Position numbers and translations under genes: made by a program. Shown here in pieces: positions 19,710 to 28,924 of a DNA stretch of 64,000 nt. The notes under the pieces were generated by a model. The model did no database searches and was not told the origin of the DNA. It saw nothing but the letters and a program-made list of their open reading frames with translations. This stretch comes from Poriferisodalis sp965208485 (GTDB taxonomy: Bacteria; Actinomycetota; Acidimicrobiia; Acidimicrobiales; Poriferisodalaceae), in the NCBI RefSeq assembly GCF_965208485.1, contig NZ_OZ242344.1:3224001-3288000 (forward strand), read 5' to 3'. Position 1 is the first letter of the stretch, and the number at the start of each line of letters is the position of its first letter.

Positions 19710-20729
19710 TCAGACCGGCGCGTCGGCGGTGATGACGATCTTGCCGAAGAAACGGCGCTCCTCCATGGCCCGGTGCGCCTCGACGCCGTCGGGCAACGGC
19801 ACCAGCGAATCGATGACCGGCACCAACTCGCGTGACTGCACCAGCCGCAAGAGCTCGTCGAGGTCGCTGCGCTGCCAGCCGTTGGAGCCCCGGATGTCCA
19901 TCTCCGCCGTCCAGATGAAGCGCAGGTCGGTCGGCGGGTCGTAGCCCGCTGTCGCCCCGCAGGTGAGCACCCGGCCGCGCTGGCGCACGCATCGCAGCGA
20001 GCGGGCCCATGTGTCGCCGCCGGTGAAGTTCACCACGACGTCATAACCGCCCCCGGCGAACAGGCCGCCGGTCTGCTCCCGGCAGTAGCGGGCGATGTCC
20101 ACCTCGGAGTAGTTGATGGTCTCGTCAGCGCCGAGCTCAGCGAGGCGCTCGCACTTCTCGTCGGTACCCGCAGCAGCAATCACCTTCGCACCCCGCATCT
20201 TGGAGATCAGCAGGGCGCTGGTGCCCACTCCCCCGCTGGCGCCCAGGATCAACACAGCATCGTCGGGGCCGACCTCGCCCCGGGTGATCATCATCCGGTG
20301 TGCGGTCCCATACGCCACCGGCAGGCACGCGGCGTCGGCGTAGGAGACGTCATCGGGCAGCGAGATCAGCTGGCTGTCGCGCACCGTGACGTACTCGGCA
20401 TACGCGCCCCACAGGGTGTCGCCGATCATGAAGATCTTGCCGGTGTCGCGGTCCCAGTGGACCGGGTCTGCCAGCGCTCGGTCCCCGACCGACCAGCCCT
20501 CCACGCCGGGACCCAGTTCGGCGACCTGACCCGCCGCGTCACAGCCGGGAATGCCCGGCAGCGGCACCTTGATGCCCGGCATGCCCCGGCGGGTGAACAC
20601 GTCGTGGTAGTTGAGCGAGCAGGCCCGCACCGCGATGCGCACCTCGCCCGGTCGCAGGTCGGGAGTGTCGATGTCGCGGCAGGACAGGACGTCGATGTCA
20701 CCGTGCTCGTCGAAGACGATGGCCTTCAT
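19710..20729 (-). CDS. Zinc-type alcohol dehydrogenase / quinone oxidoreductase (MDR family)
   Basis: 339 aa NAD(P)-dependent oxidoreductase. GroES-like N-terminal domain (LRPGEVRIAVRACSLNYHDVFTRRGMPG, LPGIPGCDAAGQVAELGPGV) and Rossmann domain with the AVLILGASGGVGTSALLISK dinucleotide motif (about 158-178). The catalytic zinc Cys of classical alcohol dehydrogenases is absent (SLNYHD), but several Asp/His positions remain; closest in layout to quinone reductases and crotonyl-CoA reductase-like members. Substrate unknown. The crotonase gene upstream on the same strand suggests acyl or aromatic degradation. Confidence 0.85.
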   Translation of the reverse strand: MKAIVFDEHGDIDVLSCRDIDTPDLRPGEVRIAVRACSLNYHDVFTRRGMPGIKVPLPGIPGCDAAGQVAELGPGVEGWSVGDRALADPVHWDRDTGKIFMIGDTLWGAYAEYVTVRDSQLISLPDDVSYADAACLPVAYGTAHRMMITRGEVGPDDAVLILGASGGVGTSALLISKMRGAKVIAAAGTDEKCERLAELGADETINYSEVDIARYCREQTGGLFAGGGYDVVVNFTGGDTWARSLRCVRQRGRVLTCGATAGYDPPTDLRFIWTAEMDIRGSNGWQRSDLDELLRLVQSRELVPVIDSLVPLPDGVEAHRAMEERRFFGKIVITADAPV

Positions 20730-20804
20730 CGCTGAGCCTCCATTTCGCTGGTCCCCTTCGATGTGCCGACGCGTTGTGCAGGGCGTCGTCTCATGCCGCA
20801 GCAG

Positions 20805-21539
20805 TCACGCCGCAGCAGCCCGATCCCGATCGATCGATGCGTCCATCGAAGCGAGCACGTCGCCGCGCAGCGCTCTCACCGTGCCGGCGTAGGCGCGTGC
20901 GTCGAGCGTCTCCGCCAGCTCGGCGGCCACCTCGACTGCTCTGTCCACGACGGCATCAGGGTTGACGGCTTCGTCGAGGTAGCCGGCCTCGACCGCGCCG
21001 GATCCATCGAGCAGGCGGGCGTTGGCAACGCAGCGCTGCAGGTGGCGGCGCGACAGCCGCTCCTTGGCGATCGTCATAGCCCAGTCGGGCAGCGTCAACG
21101 CGATGGCTACCTCGTTCAGACCGATCTTGACCGGCGCGTCGGACCCGACACGGTGGTCGCAGCCGAGCAGCAGCAGCGCCCCTGCGGCGACCGCGTGACC
21201 GGTGCATGCCGCCACTACCGGCACCGACGAGCCGTAGGCCCGCCGCACCATCGCTCCGCCGGCGGTGACCAGTTCGGTCATGGCCGCCCGGTCGTCGCCG
21301 CGGATCACGTTGAGATCGAATCCCGCGAAGAAGGCCCGATCGTTGCCCGCTATCACGACCGCCCCGATGCCGTCGTCGGCTTCGGCAGCGTCGATCTGGG
21401 CGTCGAGCGCTGCCAGCATCGACACCGAGAAGGCGTTGGCCTTGCCGTCGTCCACCTCGACCAGCAGCACCTTGCCGTGCCGGCTGGTCGAGACGGTGCC
21501 GTTCGCTGAATCGCTGCCTGCAGGCGGGGGGGTGCTCAT
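20805..21539 (-). CDS. Enoyl-CoA hydratase/isomerase family protein
   Basis: Crotonase-fold protein of 244 aa. Start at ATG 21539 (MSTPPPAG), with TAGCAT 7 bases upstream on this strand; the longer frame to 21596 adds a basic stretch without homology. Oxyanion-hole segments are AVVIAGNDRAFFAGFDLNVI and VAACTGHAVAAGALLLLGCDHRVG. The catalytic Glu positions of true enoyl-CoA hydratases are not both evident, so hydratase activity is uncertain. Shares its upstream region with the divergent P450 gene. Confidence 0.82.
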   Translation of the reverse strand: MSTPPPAGSDSANGTVSTSRHGKVLLVEVDDGKANAFSVSMLAALDAQIDAAEADDGIGAVVIAGNDRAFFAGFDLNVIRGDDRAAMTELVTAGGAMVRRAYGSSVPVVAACTGHAVAAGALLLLGCDHRVGSDAPVKIGLNEVAIALTLPDWAMTIAKERLSRRHLQRCVANARLLDGSGAVEAGYLDEAVNPDAVVDRAVEVAAELAETLDARAYAGTVRALRGDVLASMDASIDRDRAAAA

Positions 21540-21600
21540 CGCCGGAATGCTACGGCTGCGACCCCAAGCGTGCCGGAACCGGCACCAGCGCAGCACTGGT

Positions 21601-21606
21601 TAGGGT
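21601..21606 (+). promoter_or_regulatory. -10 box for the P450 gene (leaderless start)
   Basis: TAGGGT 6 bases before the ATG at 21613. On the other strand TAGCAT (21552-21547) lies 7 bases before the divergent crotonase start. Confidence 0.5.
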
Positions 21607-21612
21607 GCGCAC

Positions 21613-22830
21613 ATGGCGGTGCAGGTTGCCGATGTGGACATGCCCGAGATGGAGCTGGATCCGACGACATGGAAAGAGCAGCGGCAGGCGTTGCTCAAGC
21701 TCATCAACAGCGGAGACTGGATCGCGCGGACCCCGCTGGGCTATGTCATCACCCGTTACGACGACGCCACTGCCATGCTGCGCGACGACCGCTGGTACTC
21801 CGCTATCGGGCTGATTGCGGACATGCAGGGCTATGACCATCCGGATTTCAGGCGACGCAGCGGTCGCAACATCTTGGCCATGGAGGGCGAAGAGCATCAC
21901 CGAATCCGGCGCCTCGTGGGACCCGCGTTCACGCCGAAATCGGCCGAGCGGCTGCGCCCGTTCATGGCGGAGGTCATCAACGAACTGCTCGACCCGGTCT
22001 GCGCACGGGGCAGCGCCGAGTTCGTCAGCGAAGTGTGCGAGCCCTACCCGATTCCGATCATCTGCGAGATGCTTGGCGCTCCGCGCGAGGACTGGAAGCT
22101 GTTCGGTCGGCTGGCGACTGACATCTTCCGGATCTTCAACGGCAACCTGCATCGGGACGGCCCTGTGATCGTCGCAGCGCAGGACGAGATGGAGACCTAC
22201 ATGACAGCGCTCATTGCAGAGCGGCGGACGTCTCCGCGCGACGACCTGCTGACGGACCTGATAGCCGCCGAGGAAGAAGGAGACCGGCTGACGACCGAGG
22301 AAATGCTGTCGCTGGCAAACTCGCTGCTGCTCGCCGGCACGGACACGACGCGCAACCAGCTCGCGTGCGCGGTGGCGCTGTTCTGCCAGCACCCCGACCA
22401 GCTCCGTCGCATCGCCGATGACCCGTCACTGGCGCCCGGCGCCGTCGAAGAGGTCATGCGCTATCTCGGCGCGATCCGGGGCACCGCTCGGTTTGCGAGC
22501 GAGCCGATCATCTATCGCGACATCGAGTTCCCGCCCGACACGTTCATCTTCCCGAGCCTGGTGGGAGCCAACTACGACGACGAGAAGTTCGCTGAGCCCA
22601 CCGACTTCGACATCACCCGACGCTCGGGCACACCCCACATGACCTTCGGCAGCGGTATCCACTACTGCTTGGGAGCGTTCCTGGCCCGAGCCGAACTGCA
22701 GGAGTCATTCAAGGCGATAGCGACGCGAATGCCGGACTTGCGGTTCGACGGCGAGGTGAAGTGGAAGCCGCTCTCGGACGGGATCTGGGGCCCGACATCG
22801 CTTCCGATCAGGTTCACGCCGGGACATTGA
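21613..22830 (+). CDS. Cytochrome P450
   Basis: Soluble bacterial P450 of 405 aa. The I-helix oxygen-activation motif LLLAGTDTTRNQ is at 238-249, a Glu-x-x-Arg in EEVMR around 279-283, and the haem-binding loop FGSGIHYCLGAFLARAEL with the Cys352 thiolate ligand at 345-362. No membrane anchor. Redox partners are not encoded nearby. The substrate cannot be read from sequence; divergent from a crotonase and followed by an MFS carrier, it may belong to a degradative pathway. Confidence 0.95.
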   Translation: MAVQVADVDMPEMELDPTTWKEQRQALLKLINSGDWIARTPLGYVITRYDDATAMLRDDRWYSAIGLIADMQGYDHPDFRRRSGRNILAMEGEEHHRIRRLVGPAFTPKSAERLRPFMAEVINELLDPVCARGSAEFVSEVCEPYPIPIICEMLGAPREDWKLFGRLATDIFRIFNGNLHRDGPVIVAAQDEMETYMTALIAERRTSPRDDLLTDLIAAEEEGDRLTTEEMLSLANSLLLAGTDTTRNQLACAVALFCQHPDQLRRIADDPSLAPGAVEEVMRYLGAIRGTARFASEPIIYRDIEFPPDTFIFPSLVGANYDDEKFAEPTDFDITRRSGTPHMTFGSGIHYCLGAFLARAELQESFKAIATRMPDLRFDGEVKWKPLSDGIWGPTSLPIRFTPGH

Positions 22831-22849
22831 CCCTCGCCGAGATCTGCTG

Positions 22850-24178
22850 ATGGGTCGCCTGCCCGATGTCTTCGGGGTCTCGCGGGACCCAATCACCCGT
22901 CGACAAGACGGGTCTGGCGATGCGGCTGCGCCTCCCCCTTCCCCCGCCGGTGCTGCCAGCACCCCAACGGGGTCTTCGCTCGAGCGCGTGCGTTGGGGCC
23001 GGGTGCTCCTCGTCGCCCTGTCGGGTGTGGTGTCGCATGTCTTCGGGCGGGCCACAGTGGGTGTACTGGTACCCGCGATGGCAGAAGATCTCGAGTTCGG
23101 CGACACGCTGATCGGCGCACTCGGCTCGGCCAATATGGGCGCCTACTTCGCCGGAGTGGTCATCGTCACGTTCACTGCTGGGCGCATCGAACCGTTCACG
23201 CTGCTGCGAGCCGGCATTGTCACCTCTACCGTGGGCCTCGCGGTGATCGGCACCGCGTCAGGCCCGGCAGCAGTAGTGATCGGGACCGCGCTGGCCGGAC
23301 TCGGCGGAGGCGGCATCTGGCTCACCGCACCCGTGATCGCCAGCGATGGCGTGCCGGCAAGCCGCCGCGGCGCCGCACTGGGCACGCTCACCGCCACCAT
23401 GGGCGCCGCACTCATCGGCGTGCCCCTCGCGACCACGGCTCTGCGCAGCATTGCAGCCGACGATGCGATCTGGCGGCCCATCTGGCTGGCCCAGGCTGCG
23501 CTCTCGGTTCTGCTGCTGGCAGCGCTGTCGGTCTTGGTCCGTGCTCGACGCACCGAGCGAGTCGGCGCCGCAGGCGGCTTCGGGGCACTGCGCCGGATTC
23601 ACGGATGGAAGCGCGCTGTCGCGGCCTACATGGGGTTCGCGTACATGACTTCCTCGTTCGCGAATTTCCTGGGGCGAGCGCTGGAGGGCGACCATGACTT
23701 CAGTCGCACCGCCGCGACGCTGGTGTTCTCGTGGATGGGCGCGGGCTCGATCGCGGGCGCGCTGGCCTTCGGCCGTCTCAGCGACCGGATGGCACGGCCC
23801 GCGACCATGGCCACAGTCATGGCTCTGAGCGCCGGCGCCAGCGCCGCCTTGGCGACACGCGCTCCCGGCGCCTTGATCGTTGCCGCAGTGGTGCTCTTCG
23901 GCGGAGCGTCGTTTTCGTACCCGTCGCTCATCGCGACGTTCGTGAGCGATCACGTCTCTGATCGCACGTTTGCCGCGGTTCTCGGCACGATGACGATGTT
24001 CTACGGCCCCGCGTCGGTCATAGGGCCGACAGCGAGCGGCTGGCTCGCCGATCGGACCGGGAGCTTCAACGCGACCTACTGGGCCATCGCTGCGATTGCG
24101 CTGGCATCATGCGCCTGCATGGCAACGATGCAACGCGACCGGCGTGAGGCGCTGCTGCCGTACACGCCGGTCGCGTAG
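22850..24178 (+). CDS. MFS transporter
   Basis: Major facilitator protein, 442 aa, about 12 predicted membrane helices after a 45-residue polar N-terminus. It starts the helical region with WGRVLLVALSGVVSHVFGRATVGVLVPAMAEDLEF, and carries GRLSDRM between helices 8 and 9 (second-half MFS motif A position). The layout resembles the YbfB/YjiJ or NNP-like group of sugar and organic acid carriers. It lies 19 bases after the P450 stop, so is probably co-transcribed with it. Substrate unknown. Confidence 0.85.
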   Translation: MGRLPDVFGVSRDPITRRQDGSGDAAAPPPSPAGAASTPTGSSLERVRWGRVLLVALSGVVSHVFGRATVGVLVPAMAEDLEFGDTLIGALGSANMGAYFAGVVIVTFTAGRIEPFTLLRAGIVTSTVGLAVIGTASGPAAVVIGTALAGLGGGGIWLTAPVIASDGVPASRRGAALGTLTATMGAALIGVPLATTALRSIAADDAIWRPIWLAQAALSVLLLAALSVLVRARRTERVGAAGGFGALRRIHGWKRAVAAYMGFAYMTSSFANFLGRALEGDHDFSRTAATLVFSWMGAGSIAGALAFGRLSDRMARPATMATVMALSAGASAALATRAPGALIVAAVVLFGGASFSYPSLIATFVSDHVSDRTFAAVLGTMTMFYGPASVIGPTASGWLADRTGSFNATYWAIAAIALASCACMATMQRDRREALLPYTPVA

Positions 24179-24183
24179 ATCTC

Positions 24184-24231
24184 GCTGTGTGAGCCTCGGC
24201 TGTGTGAGCCTCGCTGGCTGTATGAGCTGCG
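24184..24231 (+). repeat. Tandem 15-bp repeat between MFS and HU genes
   Basis: GCTGTGTGAGCCTCG occurs twice back to back (24184-24198, 24199-24213) with a degenerate third copy at 24217-24231. It fills the 70-base convergent gap and may include the transcription end of either gene. Confidence 0.75.
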
Positions 24232-24248
24232 GGAGACTGAGTGCCAGC

Positions 24249-24527
24249 TCAGCTCATCAGGTGCTTTTTCATGGCGGATGCAGTTGCCAGCTTCAGCGAG
24301 CGGCTCGGGCCGATCTCAATGGACTCGCCGGTCTGGGGGTTGCGGCCCATGCGAGCACCGCGCTCGGACATGGAGAACGAGCCGAATCCCGGCCAGCTGA
24401 CCTTGCCGCCGGACTTGACTTCCTCCACGACGAGATCGAAGAATGCTGTCAGCGTGCGGTCCGCATCGCCCGCAGTCACGCCGGCCCTAGCTGCTACCGC
24501 CTTGATGGTCTCTGCCTTGTTCGCCAC
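24249..24527 (-). CDS. HU-family DNA-binding protein
   Basis: Nucleoid protein of 92 aa from GTG 24527, with a strong AGGAGAGGA ribosome binding site just upstream. The HU core is clear: MANKAETIKAVAARAGVTAGDADRTLTAFFDLVVEEVKSGGKVSWPGFGSFSMSERGARMGRNPQTGESIEI, followed by the conserved end FK-like SLKLATASAMKK. It lacks the Lys-rich C-terminal tail of mycobacterial HupB. Confidence 0.95.
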   Translation of the reverse strand: MANKAETIKAVAARAGVTAGDADRTLTAFFDLVVEEVKSGGKVSWPGFGSFSMSERGARMGRNPQTGESIEIGPSRSLKLATASAMKKHLMS

Positions 24528-24610
24528 GATCGAGTTCCTCTCCTGAAGTGAATCGGGGATTACACATCAGCACAGATGCGACCCCCGGTGGTGGAATTGC
24601 GGCCCGTTGT

Positions 24611-25537
24611 CTATCGGCGCGAACGGTGACTCCCACCTTGGGAACAACTTCGATTCGGCAAACGCTCGCGACCGTCGCTGCGCACATCGAAGGCGTCGCG
24701 CAGCCCGTCGCCGACGAAATTGACGGCGAGCACCGTCACGGCGATGGCCGTGCCCGGCGCGACGACCAGCCACGGCGCAACGGTGGTGAAGCCTTCGTTG
24801 CCGCCCAGCATGTTCCCCCATGTCGGCGTATGGGCGGGACTCACGCCGAGGCCCAAGAAGCTGAGCACCGATTCGGCAAGGATGGCGCCAGCAGCAGCGA
24901 GCGAGACCGCCACGGAAATCTCGCCGACCAGATTCGGCAGCAGGTGCCTGAACATGATCCGCCGAATCGGGGCGCCCATCGCCTTTGCTGCTGCGATGAA
25001 CTCCTGCTCTCGCAGCACGAGTACTCTGCCGCGGATGATCCGGGCGAGGGCCATCCAGCCCAGCGGCGCGAGGGCCAGCACGACGTCCCACATGCTGTCT
25101 CCGAGCAGCCTCGCGAGCATGGCTATCACCATCAGGCCCGGCAGTGCGAGCAACGAGTCGGTGAACCGCATCAACAGCGCATCGGTGACCCCGCCGAGGT
25201 AACCGGCCGCCATCCCGATGAGCGTCCCGGCGACCGTGGCCAGCAGCGCGACCGCCAGTCCCACAGCCAACGAAATGCGCCCCGCGTAGAGCATCTGACT
25301 GAGCGTGTCCCGGCCCAGCGTGTCGGTGCCCAGCAGATAATCGACGCTGGGCGGAGCTACGAGGTCGTCGAGGTGCTGCTCGCCTTGGGGGTACGGAGCG
25401 AGCATGTCGGCGCCCACTGCGGCAAGCACGATGCCGACAAGCACCGCCAACGACACCAGCGAGAGGCGGCGGCGGGTGAATCGCCGCCACGCAGTGACCC
25501 CGGGCCGCTCGGGCTGTGCGAGCTCAGCGTGTGCCAC
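24611..25537 (-). CDS. Peptide/nickel-type ABC transporter permease (DppC-like)
   Basis: 308 aa inner-membrane permease with an N-terminal cytoplasmic lead and six predicted helices. The BPD_transp_1 signature and EAA loop are seen around MALARIIRGRVLVLREQEFIAAAKAMGAPIRRIMFRHLLPNLV. The opening LGTDTLGRDTLSQMLYAGRISLAVG is characteristic of DppC/OppC. The gene overlaps the upstream DppB-like gene by 14 bases. No ATPase gene follows; the next gene is HU. Confidence 0.92.
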   Translation of the reverse strand: MAHAELAQPERPGVTAWRRFTRRRLSLVSLAVLVGIVLAAVGADMLAPYPQGEQHLDDLVAPPSVDYLLGTDTLGRDTLSQMLYAGRISLAVGLAVALLATVAGTLIGMAAGYLGGVTDALLMRFTDSLLALPGLMVIAMLARLLGDSMWDVVLALAPLGWMALARIIRGRVLVLREQEFIAAAKAMGAPIRRIMFRHLLPNLVGEISVAVSLAAAGAILAESVLSFLGLGVSPAHTPTWGNMLGGNEGFTTVAPWLVVAPGTAIAVTVLAVNFVGDGLRDAFDVRSDGRERLPNRSCSQGGSHRSRR

Positions 25538-26543
25538 GACGGATCCGCGGGTCGAGCACGCCGTAGAACAGATCGGCTGCGAGATTCATGAGGAACACTG
25601 CGGCGGCCACCAGCATGGTGGTGGCCAGCAGCATCGTGTAGTCGCCGTCGAACAGGGACTTCAGGAACAGCCGCCCCATACCGGGGTACTCGAACACCTG
25701 CTCGGTCACGATGAGCCCGCCGACGAGTTGGCCCATGTCGATGGCGGCCTGCGTCGTTACCGGGATGAGCGCGTTGCGGACACCGTGACGGATGATGACG
25801 GTGCGCTCCCGCATGCCTTTGCCTCGGGCCACCCGGACATGATCCGAGCTCAGGACATCGAGCAGGCTCGCCCGCATGTAGCGGCTGTAGACGGCCACCA
25901 GCTGCAGCGACAAGGCCATCGCCGGCAGTGCAAGGTGCCGCAGGCGGTCAACGAGATCGAAGCCCTGCTGACCGGGCGAGTACAAGCCCGCGGTCGGCAG
26001 CAGCGGCGGCGTCACACCCAGCCAGTTCGCCAGCCAGAGCCCGAAGAACAACTGCAGCATCAGCCCCAGCCAGAAGACCGGGATCGAGATGCCCACGAAC
26101 GACAGCGTGGTGACGGTGTCGTCGATCAGCGAGCCGCTGCGGACCGCGGACAGCGTCCCGACGGTGATCCCCAAGGCCAACGATGCCGCGATGGCGATGA
26201 CGACCAGCAGCAGCGTGTTGGCCAGCGCTGTCCGCACGATGGGCCACACCTCTGCGCCGTTGCGGACCAGTGAGACGCCCAGGTCGCCGGACACGAAGTC
26301 GGCCAGCCACCGCAGGTAGCGAACGACCAGCGGGTCATTGAGACCGAGGGAGTCGAGATAGGCCGTCCGGGCTGCAGGTGTGATCCGCGGGTTGAGCGCC
26401 AGATCGATTCCTGGCTTGGCGATCTGGTTTGCCGCCCAGAAGACGCCGAACGAGATGGCCAGCAGTATCGGCACCGCTGCCGCCAATCGCCGGAGCACGT
26501 AGCGCAGCAACTGTCTCGCTCCCGAACCCGCGCCGCGCGTCAC
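25524..26543 (-). CDS. Peptide/nickel-type ABC transporter permease (DppB-like)
   Basis: 339 aa permease with six predicted helices. The DppB/OppB hallmarks are the N-terminal YVLRRLAAAVPILLAISFGVF, LGLNDPLVVRYLRWLADFVSGDLGVSL, and the EAA-type loop YSRYMRASLLDVLSSDHVRVARGKGMRERTVIIRHGVRNALIP. It forms the channel with the DppC-like protein encoded immediately downstream with a 14-base overlap. Substrate not predictable beyond peptides or similar oligomers. Confidence 0.93.
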   Translation of the reverse strand: MTRGAGSGARQLLRYVLRRLAAAVPILLAISFGVFWAANQIAKPGIDLALNPRITPAARTAYLDSLGLNDPLVVRYLRWLADFVSGDLGVSLVRNGAEVWPIVRTALANTLLLVVIAIAASLALGITVGTLSAVRSGSLIDDTVTTLSFVGISIPVFWLGLMLQLFFGLWLANWLGVTPPLLPTAGLYSPGQQGFDLVDRLRHLALPAMALSLQLVAVYSRYMRASLLDVLSSDHVRVARGKGMRERTVIIRHGVRNALIPVTTQAAIDMGQLVGGLIVTEQVFEYPGMGRLFLKSLFDGDYTMLLATTMLVAAAVFLMNLAADLFYGVLDPRIRRGTR

Positions 26544-26567
26544 GCTGATGGCGTCACCTTGCCTGCA

Positions 26568-28385
26568 TCACTCCGTCACAGTCCAGTCGTACATGTCGAA
26601 GAACCCGCCGTATGGGCTCGAGGCGTAGGCGCCTGGGCCATCGACCACCGACGTGTCCCACACCAGCAGGTTCGGCAGCACGTACAGCGGGATCCACGGC
26701 ATGTCGTCGGCCAGGATCTTGCTCAGCTGATGCACCAGCTCGAGACGCGCTGCCGGATCCACCTCTGCGTCGATCTCAAACGCCAAGTCGCTGGCCTGCT
26801 GGCTGCGGTATGCCGTGAAGTTCTGTCCGGTGTAGCCGTTCTCTTCGGTCGGCACCCCGTCGATGTCATAGAAGCTGGTCACCGACGGGTCAGGATTGGT
26901 GCTGTTGGCGAACAGTGCCACCGGGCCGAAATTCATCACCGGCAGGCGATTCTGGAACAGCTCCCCGGCGTCGTAGTTGATGATCTCCCAGCCGATGCCG
27001 TACGGCGCGGTCATCTCCACGACCAGCGCCTGCACGTCCTCGCGGCGCTTGTTGCCGGCGACGGTGTTCCACGCCAGCACCAGTTCTTCACCGTCGGCAT
27101 TGATCCACAGACCGTCGGGATCGGGCCGCGTCCAGCCTTCGGCTTCCAGCAGCTCAGCGACCTTGGCAGCATCGGGGCCGTACTGCTCGAAATCGGGCCG
27201 GCACCAGTCGCCGAAGCCCGGATTCCAACCGGCGCACTGCAACACCTGCGGGTCGGGAATGATCGAACCGAGCGCAACATCGGCGATACGCTCGCGGTCG
27301 AGCGCGTAGGCAATCGCTTGGCGGACGTTCGTGGTGAGATCGAAGCGGCGGTCGGGGGCGTCCTGATTGATCCAGAGCCCCTCGATGAAGGTGCCCTCCC
27401 CGACGGCGGAAACCAAGTCACCGGCGATGCGGTCATTTGCCCCGGGGAAGGGCTGAGGGAACGCAGCCATGACCTCGCCGGTCTGCAGGGCCAGCATTTC
27501 AGAGTCGGTGTCCTCGCGGGGCACCATCACCACCCGGTCGAGCTGCGGGATCCGATCGGCATCCCAGTAGTTGCGATTGGGCACCATGATGTGCTGCTGA
27601 GCACCCCATTCCTCGGAAATCCACGGCCCGCCCGAAATGGTGATCTCGTCGTTCCATTTGTCTGCGATGTCGGTGTCGGGTCCGAGTTCGTGGGCGGGCA
27701 GCAGCCCGCCGAACAGCGTCTGCCACGGCGCGTAGGACTCGCTGAAGGTGACGACTGCAGTGTGCGGGTCGGAATGATCGATGTCGGTGATCAGTTCCAA
27801 GCCGATGGTGCTGAGGGTGCCGGTGGTGTCGAGACCGGCCCGCCATGTGAACCACACGTCGGTGCTGGTGATCGGCGTGCCGTCGCTCCAGACGGCCTCG
27901 GGGTTCAGACGGTAGGTGAGCGTGAACGTTCCGTCCTCGGCGGTGACCAAGCCGCCGTTGTCCACGCTGGGCGCCTCGACCAGCAGCGACGACGCCACGA
28001 AGTCGTTGCCCACGTCGAGCTCCATCAGCCGTGGCAAGACGTGCACGAGCACCGACCACAGCGTCCACGACGCGTTGGCGCATGACGTCACCGGGTTGAT
28101 GCACTCGGGCCACTGCTCGACCGCCAGCACGAGCGTGCCGCCGCTGGGCTGCGCTCCGTCGCCGGGAGCGTCTGTGTCGTCGGGTGCAGCGGCGGCTTCC
28201 GTGGATGTCGCGGCTGCGGGCTCGTCGGCGGAGATGTCGCTGCTGCAGGCCGCGACGATGAGCACCGCCACGGCTACAGCCCCGGTGAACCGCCTCCGAA
28301 CTGCCGGCCGCGATGCCGACGCTGCATGTCGTCGGGTCAGATCGGCGCGCGGTGCACGATGCTCTTGAGCGTGATGCCTAGCCAT
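26568..28385 (-). CDS. ABC transporter substrate-binding lipoprotein, family 5 (DppA/OppA-like)
   Basis: 605 aa extracellular solute-binding protein. The long basic N-terminus leads to a hydrophobic stretch and lipobox VLIVAACSS (Cys at about 47), then an acidic Thr/Ala-rich linker and the SBP_bac_5 fold (LVLAVEQWPECINPVTSC, FTLTYRLNPEAVWSDGTPITSTDVWFTWRA, LDRVVMVPREDTDSEMLALQTGEV, NVRQAIAYALDRERIADVALG). First gene of the three-gene operon on this strand. The start ATG sits in one arm of a 9-bp inverted repeat. Confidence 0.92.
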   Translation of the reverse strand: MARHHAQEHRAPRADLTRRHAASASRPAVRRRFTGAVAVAVLIVAACSSDISADEPAAATSTEAAAAPDDTDAPGDGAQPSGGTLVLAVEQWPECINPVTSCANASWTLWSVLVHVLPRLMELDVGNDFVASSLLVEAPSVDNGGLVTAEDGTFTLTYRLNPEAVWSDGTPITSTDVWFTWRAGLDTTGTLSTIGLELITDIDHSDPHTAVVTFSESYAPWQTLFGGLLPAHELGPDTDIADKWNDEITISGGPWISEEWGAQQHIMVPNRNYWDADRIPQLDRVVMVPREDTDSEMLALQTGEVMAAFPQPFPGANDRIAGDLVSAVGEGTFIEGLWINQDAPDRRFDLTTNVRQAIAYALDRERIADVALGSIIPDPQVLQCAGWNPGFGDWCRPDFEQYGPDAAKVAELLEAEGWTRPDPDGLWINADGEELVLAWNTVAGNKRREDVQALVVEMTAPYGIGWEIINYDAGELFQNRLPVMNFGPVALFANSTNPDPSVTSFYDIDGVPTEENGYTGQNFTAYRSQQASDLAFEIDAEVDPAARLELVHQLSKILADDMPWIPLYVLPNLLVWDTSVVDGPGAYASSPYGGFFDMYDWTVTE

Positions 28386-28410
28386 GACAGCAAGATAATG
28401 CTGCTGTCAT
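28384..28410 (-). promoter_or_regulatory. Inverted repeat over the start and -10 of the peptide ABC operon
   Basis: Perfect 9-bp arms ATGACAGCA (28384-28392) and TGCTGTCAT (28402-28410) separated by 9 bases. On the minus strand the space holds TATCTT (28397-28392), 6 bases before the ATG at 28385, so the repeat covers the likely -10 and the start codon. It could be a repressor operator or an RNA hairpin that hides the start. Confidence 0.6.
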
Positions 28411-28535
28411 CGCCCACCGGATCAGTGTCGACGCTCTCGTCTGAGTCCTTGCATGAGGTCCTTGCATGAGGCAGTGCCGCCAAGGCTGAGCCCCTCTCGA
28501 GCGCGTTGGCTGCACACGCGATCCACAATGTGGGC

Positions 28536-28922
28536 ATGAGTGAACGACAGAACATCTCGAGCAGCGGGCCGATGGAGGCTGTCGCCGGTTATTCACGAGC
28601 AGTCCGGATCGGCAACCATGTCGCTGTCGCCGGCAGCACCACGCTGGGTCCCGACGGTGTGGCGCACCCTGGCGATTGCTACGCGCAATCCATGGCCGCC
28701 TTCGAGATCATCAAGCGAGCACTCAGCGAGGCCGGCGCCCAGATGGGCGACGTCATCCGGACGCGATCCTTCGTGACCGACATCTCCATGTCGGGCGATT
28801 TCAGCCGTGCGCATGGCGAGGTGTTCGGCGAGATCCGGCCGGCCTCCACGCTCGTCGAGGTGTCAGCGCTGGTCCATCCCGACCTCGTCATCGAAATCGA
28901 AGCCGACGCGATCATCGCCTGA
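28536..28922 (+). CDS. RidA/YjgF/UK114-family protein
   Basis: 128 aa from ATG 28536, with a -10-like CACAAT 6 bases upstream. The fold is recognisable (YSRAVRIGNHVAVAGSTTLGPDGVAHPGDCYAQSMAAFEIIKRALSEAGAQMGDVIRTRSFVTDIS, STLVEVSALVHPDLVIEIEADAII). The family Arg that contacts the substrate in imine deaminases is at RTRSFVTD. Members remove reactive enamine/imine intermediates; the ones with substituted pocket residues have other roles. Two bases separate its stop from the next gene, dtd. Confidence 0.9.
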   Translation: MSERQNISSSGPMEAVAGYSRAVRIGNHVAVAGSTTLGPDGVAHPGDCYAQSMAAFEIIKRALSEAGAQMGDVIRTRSFVTDISMSGDFSRAHGEVFGEIRPASTLVEVSALVHPDLVIEIEADAIIA

Positions 28923-28924
28923 GC

